A DNA stretch of 64,000 nucleotides. Origin: Pigmentiphaga sp. NML030171 (lineage in GTDB: Bacteria > Pseudomonadota > Gammaproteobacteria > Burkholderiales > Burkholderiaceae_B). Positions 26,464 to 34,748 of the stretch are shown in pieces. Each line of letters begins with the position of its first letter. Within the stretch, counting starts at the first letter, position 1. Location of the stretch: assembly GCF_002188635.1 (NCBI RefSeq), contig NZ_NINX01000034.1, forward strand, positions 1 through 64,000. The letters are read 5' to 3'. The notes under the pieces were generated by a model. It was not told where the DNA came from, did no database searches, and saw only the letters and a program-made list of their open reading frames with translations. The position numbers and the translations under genes are program-made.

Positions 26464-26512
26464 ACCGGCATCGCACCACCACACAAGACAAGACCATCCA
26501 GGAGACAGACAC

Positions 26513-27493
26513 ATGAACGCATCACGACGCAAATGGATCGCCGCCGGCCTCGCGCTGGCGGCCTGCCTGGCCGGCACGGCCCAAGCGGCCACCTGGCCAT
26601 CCCGGCCGGTGCGGCTGGTCCTGCCGGCTGCGGCCGGGACGGCGCCCGACATCATGGCCCGGCTCCTGGGCGACAAGCTGTCCAGGATCTGGGGCCAGCC
26701 GGTCATCGTCGAGAACAAGCCCGGGGCCGGCGGCCTGGTCGGGCTGGCGGCGGTGAAATCGGCCGAGCGCGACGAGCACATGTTCGTGTTCACCCCCGCT
26801 TCGGTACTGACGCTCACGCCCTACATGTACAAGAGCTCGCAGGTCGACATCGTCCGCGACTTCCAGCCGGTGGCCATGGTGGGCATCAGCCCGATGATGG
26901 CGGCGGTCAGCGCCTCGTCGCCCGCCAACACGCTGGCCGACGTGCTGGCCATGGCCCGTCGCCAGCCCGACACCTTCGTGGTATCGACCACCTTCCTGTA
27001 CTCGGTGCCCAACCTGGCGGTGGACATGCTGTCGCGCGCCGCCGGCGTGCCGCTGCGCGCCGTGCCGTTCTCCAGCAGTTCCCAGAGCATATCGGCCGTG
27101 GTCGGGGGCGATGCCCAGATGCTGATCGACGGCGTGCCGCCCATCGAGCCCATGATCAAGGGCGGCCGGCTCAAGCCCATCGTGATGTTCTCCGAGGGAC
27201 GGGTACCCAATCGTCCCGACCTGCCCGCGGCGTCCGAGTCCTATCCCTCGCTGGTCATCAACGGCTGGTTCGCGGTCGTCGCGCCGCAAGGCACGGGCAA
27301 GCCGGCCATCGAGCGCGTCAACCGGGACCTGGCCACGGTGCTGGCCGAACGTGACGTGATCGACAAGCTCGACACCCTGGGCGTCTACCCCAAGCCCATG
27401 TCGGTGGATGAGTTCGGCAACTACTGGCGGGCCGAGCGCACGCGCTGGGAAAAAGTGCTGCGCGACGTGAACGCCCAGCCGGTGCAGCAATAG
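26513..27493 (+). CDS. Bug/TctC-family periplasmic substrate-binding protein
   Basis: Protein of 326 residues. A signal peptide ends at GTAQA (about residue 25), then TWPSRPVRLVLPAAAGTAPD, VIVENKPGAGGLVG. The start at 26513 has AGGAGA 9 nt upstream; an earlier in-frame ATG (26444) lies inside the monooxygenase gene. Within the extradiol cluster, it probably binds the aromatic substrate in the periplasm. No TctAB genes. Confidence 0.88.
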   Translation: MNASRRKWIAAGLALAACLAGTAQAATWPSRPVRLVLPAAAGTAPDIMARLLGDKLSRIWGQPVIVENKPGAGGLVGLAAVKSAERDEHMFVFTPASVLTLTPYMYKSSQVDIVRDFQPVAMVGISPMMAAVSASSPANTLADVLAMARRQPDTFVVSTTFLYSVPNLAVDMLSRAAGVPLRAVPFSSSSQSISAVVGGDAQMLIDGVPPIEPMIKGGRLKPIVMFSEGRVPNRPDLPAASESYPSLVINGWFAVVAPQGTGKPAIERVNRDLATVLAERDVIDKLDTLGVYPKPMSVDEFGNYWRAERTRWEKVLRDVNAQPVQQ

Positions 27494-27502
27494 GAGGCCG
27501 GT

Positions 27503-28438
27503 GTGAGGACAGGACTGGAAGCGGCCTACATCGGCCTGGACAGCACCGCGCCGGCGGACCTGGGGCGCTACCTGACCGACGTCGTGGGCCTGATGCCCGG
27601 CGAACCCGCCGCCGATGGGGCGGCGACCTGGCGCGTCGATGGCAAGGCCCAGCGGGTATGGGTGCGCGAGGGCGCGCGCAACGATGCCGCCTGCATCGCC
27701 TTCGAGGCGGTCGATGCGCAGGTATATGACCGCGTGCTGGGGCGCTTGTCGGCCCAGGGGTGGCGCATGCGCGCCGGCACGGCGGACGAGCGCGCGGCCC
27801 GGCGCGTGCGGGACCTGACGGTGATCCAGACTCCCTGGGACGTTCCGCTGGAGCTGGTGACGGGGCTGGAGGAGGCGGCAACGCCTTTCGCGAGCCCGCA
27901 CTTTCCCGAAGGCTTCGTCACGCAGGGGCAGGGCTTCGGCCACTTCGTCTTCGCTGTGGGCGACGCCGGCGAATACGACGCGGCGCGCCGCTTCGCCATC
28001 GACGGCCTGGGCCTCGTCCTGTCGGACTGGCTGCGGCTGCCGATGGGGGAGATCGAGATGCACGTCTCCTTCTTCCATTGCAATCCGCGCCACCATTCGC
28101 TGGCCATCGCCTACCTGCCGCGGCCCGAAGTCCCGCAGCGCCTGCACCACATCAACTTCGAAGTCGCGCACGTGCGCAGCGTGGGACTGGCCTACGACCG
28201 CGCGCTGCGCGCCGGCACGCCGCTCGCCAACACGCTGGGCCAGCACGCCAACGACGGCATGGTCAGTTTCTACAGCCTGGGCCCCGACGGCTGGCGCGTC
28301 GAGATCGGCGCCACCGGCCGCACCGTGGGCGAGGACTGGAACGACGTGCGCGAATACGACCGCATCAGCGACTGGGGCCACCTGCCGCCCGACGCACTGG
28401 CGCAGGCCCTGGCCGGACCACCTTCTTCTTCCGCTTGA
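27503..28438 (+). CDS. Type I extradiol dioxygenase (BphC-like, VOC fold)
   Basis: Protein of 311 residues, two-domain extradiol size. Iron ligands are H147 (GFGHFVF), H215 or H216 (LHHINFE) and E267 (WRVEIGA). The active-site residues H197/H198 in NPRHHSLA and Y257 in SFYSLGPDGW match BphC/HsaC-type enzymes. It opens a catechol ring next to the diol (meta cleavage). It starts with GTG, 9 bp after the Bug gene, with GGAGG upstream. It follows the hydroxylase that would form the catechol. Confidence 0.9.
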   Translation: MRTGLEAAYIGLDSTAPADLGRYLTDVVGLMPGEPAADGAATWRVDGKAQRVWVREGARNDAACIAFEAVDAQVYDRVLGRLSAQGWRMRAGTADERAARRVRDLTVIQTPWDVPLELVTGLEEAATPFASPHFPEGFVTQGQGFGHFVFAVGDAGEYDAARRFAIDGLGLVLSDWLRLPMGEIEMHVSFFHCNPRHHSLAIAYLPRPEVPQRLHHINFEVAHVRSVGLAYDRALRAGTPLANTLGQHANDGMVSFYSLGPDGWRVEIGATGRTVGEDWNDVREYDRISDWGHLPPDALAQALAGPPSSSA

Positions 28439-28449
28439 ACAAGGAACCC

Positions 28450-29319
28450 ATGAAACTCGTCACTTTCTCCCATCGCGGCAGGACCTCCATCGGCAAGGTC
28501 GAGGGCACGCGCGTGATCGACCTCGCGGCCGCCGACCCGGCGCTGCCCGCCACCATGCGTGGCCTGCTCGCCGGCGGGCGCGCGCTGCTGCAACGCGCGC
28601 GCGACGTCGATCCCGAACAGGCGCCGGCCTATCCGCTGGCCGACGTCAGGCTGGAGGCGCCCGTGCCCGATCCCGGCAAGTATCTCGCCATCGGCATGAA
28701 CTACGGCAAGCACGTGATCGAGGCCAAGCGCGCCGGCGTGGACGTGCCCGACAGCCAGGTCTGGTTCAACAAACAGGTCAGCTGCATCAACGGTCCCTAC
28801 GATCCGGTGCACATGCCGCGCGTCTCGGACAAGCTCGACTACGAAGCCGAACTGGGCGTGGTCATCGGCACCCGCTGCCGCCACGTCCCGGCCGAGCGGG
28901 CCCGGGAGGTCATCGCCGGCTACCTCGTGTGCAACGACGTCTCGGTGCGCGACTGGCAGCGGCGCTCGGCCACCATGACCCTGGGCAAGTCGTTCAACAC
29001 CACCGGCCCCATCGGCCCATGGATCGTCACCGACGACGAAGTGCCCGATCCGCTGGCGCTGACGCTGCGCATGCGGGTCAACGGCGAAGTGCGCCAGGAA
29101 GCCCGGACCAGCGAGATGATCTACAGCATCTACGACCAGATCGCCTACCTGTCCACCGTCATGACGCTCGAGCCCGGCGACATCCTGGCCACCGGCACGC
29201 CCTCGGGCGTGGGCGCCGCCATGGATCCGCCTTCCTTCCTCAAGATCGGCGACGTGATGCGCGTCGAGATCGACGGCATCGGCCACATCGAAAACCGCGT
29301 CGTCCCCGAGCCGGCATAA
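28450..29319 (+). CDS. Fumarylacetoacetate-hydrolase-family protein
   Basis: Protein of 289 residues. The FAH C-terminal domain (about 75-287) has metal ligands E132 and E134 in YEAELGVVIG and D163 in CNDVSVRD. It also has the end signature LEPGDILATGTPSGVG. In meta-cleavage pathways this family supplies hydrolases, hydratases or decarboxylases such as oxaloacetate- or oxopent-4-enoate-handling enzymes. It starts 11 bp after the dioxygenase. Likely acts on the ring-opened product or a later intermediate. Confidence 0.9.
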   Translation: MKLVTFSHRGRTSIGKVEGTRVIDLAAADPALPATMRGLLAGGRALLQRARDVDPEQAPAYPLADVRLEAPVPDPGKYLAIGMNYGKHVIEAKRAGVDVPDSQVWFNKQVSCINGPYDPVHMPRVSDKLDYEAELGVVIGTRCRHVPAERAREVIAGYLVCNDVSVRDWQRRSATMTLGKSFNTTGPIGPWIVTDDEVPDPLALTLRMRVNGEVRQEARTSEMIYSIYDQIAYLSTVMTLEPGDILATGTPSGVGAAMDPPSFLKIGDVMRVEIDGIGHIENRVVPEPA

Positions 29320-29340
29320 CGCCAGACCAGGAGCCTCTTC

Positions 29341-30276
29341 GTGCCCAGAAAAGTCATCATCACCTGCGCCGTCACCGGATCGGTGCACACCCCCAGCATG
29401 TCGCCGCACCTGCCCATCACGCCCGACCAGATCGCCGAACAGGCGGTGGACGCGGCACGGGCCGGCGCCGCCATCCTGCACCTGCATGCCCGCCACGCGG
29501 CCGACGGCAGGCCGGCCTTCGAGCCCGAGGTCTACCGCCAATTCCTGCCGCGCATCCATGCCCAGACCGACGCCGTCATCAACATCACCACCGGCGGCTC
29601 GCACACCATGACGCTCGATCAGCGCCTGGCCGGCGCCATCGATGCCTCGGCGGAAATGGCCTCGTGCAACATGGGGTCGATGAACTTCGCCTTGTTCCCC
29701 GTGCTGGACAAGATGAAGGACTTCGACTTTCCCTGGGAGCGCGAGCACCTGGAGAAGACCCGCAACGCCATCTTCCGCAACACCTTCGGCGACATCGAAA
29801 CCATCTTCGAGCGCCTGGGCCGCGCGCACGGTACGCGCTTCGAGTTCGAATGCTACGACGTCGGCCACTTGTACAACCTCAAGCACTTCGTCGACCGGGG
29901 CCTGGTGCAGGGGCCGATCTTCCTGCAATTCGTGCTGGGGGTGCTGGGCGGCATAGGCGCCGATCCCGAGAACCTCGTGCACATGAAACGCATCGCCGAC
30001 AAGCTGTTCGGCGATAGTTACCAATGGTCCGTCCTGGCCGCCGGCCGCCACCAGATGCCGCTGGTCACCCAGGCCGCGCTGATGGGCGGCAACGTGCGGG
30101 TCGGGCTGGAGGATTCGCTGTCCATCGGACCCGGCGAAATGGCCACTTCCAATGCCCAGCAGGTGGGCAAGATACGCGGCATCCTGGAGTCCTTCGGCTT
30201 CGGCATCGCGACGCCCGACGAGGCGCGCGAGATGCTGGGATTGAAGGGCAGGGAGAAGGTGGCGCTGGCGGCGTGA
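29341..30276 (+). CDS. BKACE (DUF849) beta-keto acid cleavage enzyme family protein
   Basis: Protein of 311 residues with GTG start and AGGAG upstream. The start VIITCAVTGSVHTPS and the zinc site H47-L-H49-A-R51 are hallmarks of the BKACE family. These enzymes condense a beta-keto acid with acetyl-CoA and split it into acetoacetate and a CoA ester. The GLEDSLSIGPGEMATSNAQQV motif near the end is also typical. Last gene of the cluster, it implies a beta-keto acid intermediate in the pathway. The tRNA promoter lies immediately after the stop codon. Confidence 0.9.
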   Translation: MPRKVIITCAVTGSVHTPSMSPHLPITPDQIAEQAVDAARAGAAILHLHARHAADGRPAFEPEVYRQFLPRIHAQTDAVINITTGGSHTMTLDQRLAGAIDASAEMASCNMGSMNFALFPVLDKMKDFDFPWEREHLEKTRNAIFRNTFGDIETIFERLGRAHGTRFEFECYDVGHLYNLKHFVDRGLVQGPIFLQFVLGVLGGIGADPENLVHMKRIADKLFGDSYQWSVLAAGRHQMPLVTQAALMGGNVRVGLEDSLSIGPGEMATSNAQQVGKIRGILESFGFGIATPDEAREMLGLKGREKVALAA

Positions 30277-30298
30277 GGCATGGCCGCGCGAGTACGTG

Positions 30299-30304
30299 TA
30301 TAAT
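30299..30304 (+). promoter_or_regulatory. -10 element of first tRNA-fMet gene
   Basis: TATAAT 13 nt before the tRNA. The -35 position (AGGCAT at 30276-30281) is poor and overlaps the stop of the BKACE gene, unlike the second copy. Confidence 0.65.
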
Positions 30305-30317
30305 CTTTTTCTTCAGA

Positions 30318-30394
30318 CGCGGGGTGGAGCAGTCTGGCAGCTCGTCGGGCTCATAACCCGAAGGTCACAGGTTCAAATCCTGTCCCCGCAACCA
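30318..30394 (+). tRNA. tRNA-fMet (anticodon CAT), copy 1
   Basis: 77 nt from CGCGGGG to CCGCAACCA, with encoded CCA. The C1-A mismatch at the acceptor end, anticodon CAT in GGGCTCATAACCC with three G-C pairs in the anticodon stem, and T-loop GTTCAAATCC mark an initiator tRNA. Same sequence as copy 2 on the other strand. Confidence 0.97.
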
Positions 30395-30400
30395 AATAGA

Positions 30401-30434
30401 AAACGGCCTCGATCGCAATGCGACGAGGCCGTTT
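30401..30434 (+). terminator. Terminator of tRNA-fMet copy 1
   Basis: Stem AAACGGCCTCG (30401-30411) / CGAGGCCGTTT (30424-30434) with an inner TCGC/GCGA pair. The same hairpin occurs at copy 2. Confidence 0.8.
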
Positions 30435-30655
30435 GCATTTGCGCGGTCCATTCCTCGGTATGGGTGCTTCGAAGGCGCATGCGTGTCCAATGCCTTCAGG
30501 TTGCCACGACCTCGATAGGGGCTTGGAAGTGAAGGGAAGAGCGCAGGCCAATACGCGATGATTCAAGAGCCATTGATAGTGGGGCGGCTCGGATCATTTC
30601 CTCGGTTTATTTCGTGAATGATCTCGAACGAGAGCACCAAGGCAGACACAAAGCA

Positions 30656-30689
30656 AAACGGCCTCGTCGCATTGCGATCGAGGCCGTTT
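30656..30689 (-). terminator. Terminator of tRNA-fMet copy 2
   Basis: AAACGGCCTCG (30656-30666) / CGAGGCCGTTT (30679-30689) hairpin located 6 nt after the CCA end of copy 2, with a T-run on the minus strand. Confidence 0.8.
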
Positions 30690-30695
30690 CTTGTT

Positions 30696-30772
30696 TGGTT
30701 GCGGGGACAGGATTTGAACCTGTGACCTTCGGGTTATGAGCCCGACGAGCTGCCAGACTGCTCCACCCCGCG
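30696..30772 (-). tRNA. tRNA-fMet (anticodon CAT), copy 2
   Basis: 77 nt on the minus strand, identical to copy 1 by reading: same acceptor mismatch, CAT anticodon with a GC-rich stem, encoded CCA. Confidence 0.97.
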
Positions 30773-30784
30773 TCTGAGAAAAAG

Positions 30785-30813
30785 ATTATATCCCTGTCAT
30801 GTTCCCAATGCAA
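30785..30813 (-). promoter_or_regulatory. Promoter of tRNA-fMet copy 2
   Basis: On the minus strand TTGCAT (30813-30808), a 17-bp spacer and TATAAT (30790-30785), 12 nt before the tRNA. A near-consensus sigma-70 promoter, stronger on paper than that of copy 1. Confidence 0.8.
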
Positions 30814-30835
30814 ACTGGAGCATGGGAAGCTGCCT

Positions 30836-32905
30836 TCATGCGCGTTCCCTGCCTTGCCTTGCGCGGGAAGAAGAAAGATCGGCAACCTGCGGCGCCCATG
30901 CTTTCCTTGCCGGCTGCGTGCGGAAGAATGCCGTGTGTTCGGTCAGGTGCTCCGCGGCTTCCTCCAGCCAGCGGACGGCGGGCATGGTGGCGGAGGCGCC
31001 CGCCGCGCGGGCCCGGGTGGCGTAGTTCTGCAGCGTTGCACCGGCGTCGTGCGGCATGGCCAGCGGCTTGCTCATCGTGTGCAGGGCCTGGCCTATCCAC
31101 GGCGCTTCCGGCGCGTCGGGGCGCCGGTCGAGCATGTGGCCCATGCGGGCAAGCGCGTGCCCCAGGGACAGCGCCGCCAGCGCGCCGTCGGCGGTGGCCG
31201 CCTCCGTGCCTGAGCGCGCGATCAGCGCCAGGATCAGGAAGCGCAGGCGAGCCAGGTGGCGCACCGCGCGCGCGGGCGTGCCGGCCTGCTGGGCGATGGC
31301 GGCGATCTCGGCGCGTATGGCGCGGTGGAGGTGCCGGCGGCGGCGCTGGGTGGTCATCGGGATCAGCCAGCGGTAGGCGGCGTAGCTGCATGCGATGCCT
31401 GTCAGCAGCATGAGCTCGACCGTGAGCAACGCCATCGGTTCGGCGGGTCCGATATTGACCGGCTGCGCCAGCACCGCGAACAGCATGTTGAAGGCCAGGC
31501 CGATGAATGCCGTGCCGCGGTGCGCCTGCGCCGTGGCAGCAGCCAGGATGAGCGGCGAGGCCAGGGCTAGCGACAGCCAGGGGTGGGACACGACGGGCGC
31601 GATGCCGACGCGCCACGCAAAGGCCGCGACCGCCGCGGCGGTCGCGCCGGCCAGCACGCGCCGCATCAGCGGCACGGGTTCGTCGACCGAGGCGAACAGG
31701 GCGGTGAAGATGCAGGCGCCCAGCATGAGGTAGCGCAGAGGTTCCCACCCTGACGCCAGCCACGCTCCTGCCGCCAGGGCCGGGATGGCCACGCCGCGCC
31801 AGGCGGCGATGCGCACGCCGGCGATATCAGGATGGTGGACGCTGGCCGAGGCTGCGGGTTCCGGCAGGGTCGCCGCCATGTTCCGGTAGCTGGCCGCGAT
31901 GGCTGCCAGCGCCTGTTCGAATTCGTCCAGGCAGGTGTCGAACAGGGGATCGGCGCCGCGCAGGCGGCGGGTCGCGGTGCGGACGATGGCCAGCGAGGTT
32001 CCGCGTCCCGCCTGGATGGTCTCGGCCAGGTCGTCCAGGCTGGCACGCAACTGGTCCAGGTCTTCCGCGTGGGCCGGGGCCAGCGCCGTCGCGTGCTGGC
32101 GCAGCGCCGGCATGACGGCGACCAGGTCGAGCAATCCCGCCAGCAGTCCGCGCAGGGGTTTGAGGCGGCGCCGTTGGGACAGGGACCCGGCGGTCGCGTC
32201 CTCGGCCGTGGTTTCCAGTTCCGCCAGGGCGGCCACGAGCCGGCGTGCACGCGGCACGAGGTCCGTCGGCAGCTCCGGCCCCAATTGCAGGGCGGCATGG
32301 GCAAGGGTGGCGCAAAGCAGGTCGCGGGTCTTCTCCAGCAAGGCGGCCGCGGGAGAGGGCGGATTCCATAGCGCGATGACGAGCAGCGAGGCGGCGATGC
32401 CTATCATGTTGTCGAGCATGCGCGCCGTGGCGAAGGTGGCCGTGTCGAGCGGCGTGCCGACGGTCAGCACGACGATGACGGCCGTGGTCAGCCCGCACAA
32501 GGCCGCGCCGTAGGCGCGCTGGTGCCGCAGCAGGTTGCTGGCGCCACAGCACAGGCCCAGCCACACGCAAAGCGCGGTCAGCAGCAACGCCGGGGCGCCG
32601 TCCGTCAGCGCGGCCAGTCCTACCGCGGCAAGGCCGCCGGCCAGGGTGCCGAGCAATTGCATCAGGCTGCGCTCGAGCAGCAGTCCGCGCGTGGGCTGGC
32701 CGATCATCCAGACGGCCATGGCGGCCCACCACGGGTTGGCGATGGAGAAAGCGGTGGCGGCCGCCATGGCCAGTATCGAGGCGGCGGCCAACCTCAGCGC
32801 GTAGCTGCGCGAGGCGGGATGGCGTAGAGCCGGGAACAGGAGGAAAGGCTGGATGTGCATCGATGGCCCGTTGAAACTGAGCCTCCTCCAACTCCGCCGG
32901 ATCAT
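30836..32905 (-). CDS. FUSC-family inner-membrane protein (aromatic acid/aminobenzoate-type efflux)
   Basis: Protein of 689 residues. Two groups of hydrophobic helices (about 38-180 and 365-515) flank and precede long soluble regions (about 190-340 and 525-689), the FUSC/YccS/AaeB plan. Members export hydroxylated aromatic acids or related compounds together with membrane fusion proteins, but none is encoded nearby. The start is uncertain; the ATG at 32860 (MHIQPFLLFP) would drop 15 residues and begins just before the first conserved segment. Confidence 0.85.
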   Translation of the reverse strand: MIRRSWRRLSFNGPSMHIQPFLLFPALRHPASRSYALRLAAASILAMAAATAFSIANPWWAAMAVWMIGQPTRGLLLERSLMQLLGTLAGGLAAVGLAALTDGAPALLLTALCVWLGLCCGASNLLRHQRAYGAALCGLTTAVIVVLTVGTPLDTATFATARMLDNMIGIAASLLVIALWNPPSPAAALLEKTRDLLCATLAHAALQLGPELPTDLVPRARRLVAALAELETTAEDATAGSLSQRRRLKPLRGLLAGLLDLVAVMPALRQHATALAPAHAEDLDQLRASLDDLAETIQAGRGTSLAIVRTATRRLRGADPLFDTCLDEFEQALAAIAASYRNMAATLPEPAASASVHHPDIAGVRIAAWRGVAIPALAAGAWLASGWEPLRYLMLGACIFTALFASVDEPVPLMRRVLAGATAAAVAAFAWRVGIAPVVSHPWLSLALASPLILAAATAQAHRGTAFIGLAFNMLFAVLAQPVNIGPAEPMALLTVELMLLTGIACSYAAYRWLIPMTTQRRRRHLHRAIRAEIAAIAQQAGTPARAVRHLARLRFLILALIARSGTEAATADGALAALSLGHALARMGHMLDRRPDAPEAPWIGQALHTMSKPLAMPHDAGATLQNYATRARAAGASATMPAVRWLEEAAEHLTEHTAFFRTQPARKAWAPQVADLSSSRARQGRERA

Positions 32906-33007
32906 GGCGTCCGGCTTTGCGGTGCCGTCCAGGCGGACCGCGGGAAGATTATAGAGGCTCGGGCCCCATCGTCGTATTTCGGCGTTCGGCGCCGTCGGGC
33001 AAGGCCG

Positions 33008-33796
33008 TCAGACCTCGGACAGCACGATGCAGTCGCGGCCCCGGCGCTTGGCCTCGAGCAGGGCCGCGTCGGCCCGCTCGACGGTGTCGGAATAGTGCTC
33101 GCCATGGCGATAGGCGCTGATGCCCACGCTGGCGCTGATGGATTGGCCGACGTCCGGCGCGCCGGCGTGTTCGCGGATGCGTTTGCAGACCCGCTGCGCC
33201 AGCGTCTGGGCCGACACCAGGGTCGTCCCGGGCATGATCATCATGAATTCCTCGCCGCCCCAGCGCCCGCACAGGTCGTATTCGCGCAGCGAGCTTTGCA
33301 GGATGCGGCCCACCTCGATCAGGGCGCGGTCGCCGGCCGCATGGCCGAGCGTGTCGTTGATGCGCTTGAAGTGGTCGATGTCCAGCATGGCGATCGTGTA
33401 GGGCTGGCCCGAGCGCGAGGCGCGCTCGCTTTCTTCCTTCAATCGGTGCATCAGGTGCCGGCGGTTGGCCAGGCCGGTCAGGACGTCGCGGTTGGAGGCA
33501 TCGCTCAGGGCGACGTTCAGGTCCTGCATCATGCGCTGGTAGTGGTCCGAGATGCGGGCCAGCTTCTCCAGCTTGCGCAACTGTTTCTGGAACCGCTCGT
33601 CCAGGTCGTTCTCGCGCTCCTTGGCCAGGGTCTGATAGCCGTCGGAGATGTGGGTGACGCGCTCCAGCCGGGTGGTCTGGTCGAGGAAGGCGCGCCAGAG
33701 TTCGTCCAGGGCCACGCGCAGCGGGTGGTCCTGGTACTCCGGCTGGGCCAGCAACTGCTCGATGCGCCGGCCTAGGTCCTCGATGTCGCGTTTCAT
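33008..33796 (-). CDS. siaD: Diguanylate cyclase SiaD
   Basis: Protein of 262 residues. An N-terminal helical/coiled region (1-100) precedes a GGDEF domain (about 103-260) with active site GGEEF (180-184) and an I-site RxxD at 171-174, five residues before it, so product inhibition by c-di-GMP is expected. It makes c-di-GMP in the cytosol. As last gene of a siaABCD arrangement, it should be activated by unphosphorylated SiaC, as known in Pseudomonas aeruginosa. The ATG at 33796 was chosen; codons upstream overlap siaC. Confidence 0.92.
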   Translation of the reverse strand: MKRDIEDLGRRIEQLLAQPEYQDHPLRVALDELWRAFLDQTTRLERVTHISDGYQTLAKERENDLDERFQKQLRKLEKLARISDHYQRMMQDLNVALSDASNRDVLTGLANRRHLMHRLKEESERASRSGQPYTIAMLDIDHFKRINDTLGHAAGDRALIEVGRILQSSLREYDLCGRWGGEEFMMIMPGTTLVSAQTLAQRVCKRIREHAGAPDVGQSISASVGISAYRHGEHYSDTVERADAALLEAKRRGRDCIVLSEV

Positions 33797-33806
33797 GGTC
33801 GTCAGG

Positions 33807-34184
33807 TCAGTCGTGAGCGAGGATGGCGAAAGGAAAGCTGCAGTCTTCCTTGAATTCCTCGGCCAGCTCGGCCACCCGTTCGTTGCGCCTATCGTAATGC
33901 CAGTTGACCGCGACAGGGTGGCCGCGGCCATGCGCGTCCTCCAGCAGGTCGAATACGTCCATGATGGCGCGGACGCTGCTGGTGTTCAGGTAGAGCAGGT
34001 GCAGCTCCAGGGACAGGGGGCGCCTGGTTTCGGCCAGGAAGCGTTCGACCCAGTCGATGACCTGGTTGAACAGGTCGAAGGAATTTTCGGGATAGGAATC
34101 GCCGGCCATGGTCAGGACGCCGGCTTCCCAATCGCCCGAGATGGCGGGAGTGGACTGGCTGCCTGTAATCGTGAGGTTGCTCAT
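33807..34184 (-). CDS. siaC: SiaC, DUF1987-family phospho-switch protein
   Basis: Protein of 125 residues. The DUF1987 core LHLLYLNTSSVRAIMDVFD contains T68, exactly the numbered threonine phosphorylated by SiaB and dephosphorylated by SiaA in P. aeruginosa. N-terminal STPAI and GDSYPENSFDLF are also typical. In that system unphosphorylated SiaC binds and activates SiaD. It lies 18 bp after siaB and 10 bp before siaD. Confidence 0.93.
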   Translation of the reverse strand: MSNLTITGSQSTPAISGDWEAGVLTMAGDSYPENSFDLFNQVIDWVERFLAETRRPLSLELHLLYLNTSSVRAIMDVFDLLEDAHGRGHPVAVNWHYDRRNERVAELAEEFKEDCSFPFAILAHD

Positions 34185-34202
34185 GGTGCTGGTACTCGTT
34201 TG

Positions 34203-34748
34203 CTAGATGACGGCGCTCAGGCTGAAGAAAGCCCGGCCGGCGTCGATTTCCCGCAGCGAGGCGCTGAGCGGCTCGCTGGCCTTGCGGGCGATATCGATCA
34301 GGCCCAGTCCGGAGCCGCTGCTGGCGCCGGCTTCGCGCGGCTTGCGCAATTGTTCCTTGTAGCTGGCCTTGAGCTGGGCCTTGTCCTGCCGGGCCAGGGC
34401 GTTGATCCGTTCCAGCAGCGAGTGGCCATCGGCGATCTCCACCACGTTCCCGGCCGACACCACGTGGCGGCCGTCTTCCTTGTTGGCGACGATGACCGTG
34501 GCCGTCGCCTCGTGCTCGGCGTAGCCCTGGGCGCTGGCATAGTGCCGGATGTTCTGCGTCATTTCGATGTATGCGCCGAAAACATCCATGGCCGCCGAGG
34601 GCTGCACCTGCTCCGCCTGGAGATAGTTGCGCAGCGCGTTCCCGATTTCCTCGATCAGGCTGCGCGATATGGGGCCGTTGAAACACAGCATGATGCGGTC
34701 GCGGGTGAAGCTTTCGCGCATGGCGAAGAGGTCGATCGAATCCATCAT
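34203..34748 (-). CDS. siaB: SiaB, protein kinase of the Sia switch
   Basis: Protein of 181 residues of the SiaB/DUF6272 family, a GHKL-like fold with an N-box-like EMTQNIRHYA (about 62-71) and GSGLGLIDIARK (about 148-159). In P. aeruginosa it phosphorylates SiaC on a threonine. It overlaps the end of siaA by 4 bp (ATGA), so it is translated coupled to its opposing phosphatase. Confidence 0.9.
   Translation of the reverse strand: MMDSIDLFAMRESFTRDRIMLCFNGPISRSLIEEIGNALRNYLQAEQVQPSAAMDVFGAYIEMTQNIRHYASAQGYAEHEATATVIVANKEDGRHVVSAGNVVEIADGHSLLERINALARQDKAQLKASYKEQLRKPREAGASSGSGLGLIDIARKASEPLSASLREIDAGRAFFSLSAVI

Larger units (their letters stand above)
30299..30790. repeat. Inverted repeat carrying two convergent tRNA-fMet genes
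   Basis: The arms at 30299-30434 and 30656-30790 are nearly identical on opposite strands. They cover the TATAAT box, short leader, tRNA and terminator, with only a few differences in the leader and post-tRNA spacer. The 221-bp spacer (30435-30655) has lower GC and no recognisable gene. Confidence 0.9.

Noticed and set aside
30435-30655. Possible small gene between the two tRNA-fMet copies
   Set aside because: No start with a ribosome site and no frame of useful length; lower GC spacer only.
33797-33931. Longer N-terminus for SiaD
   Set aside because: Those codons overlap siaC in another frame and have no family similarity; the ATG at 33796 follows siaC by 10 bp.
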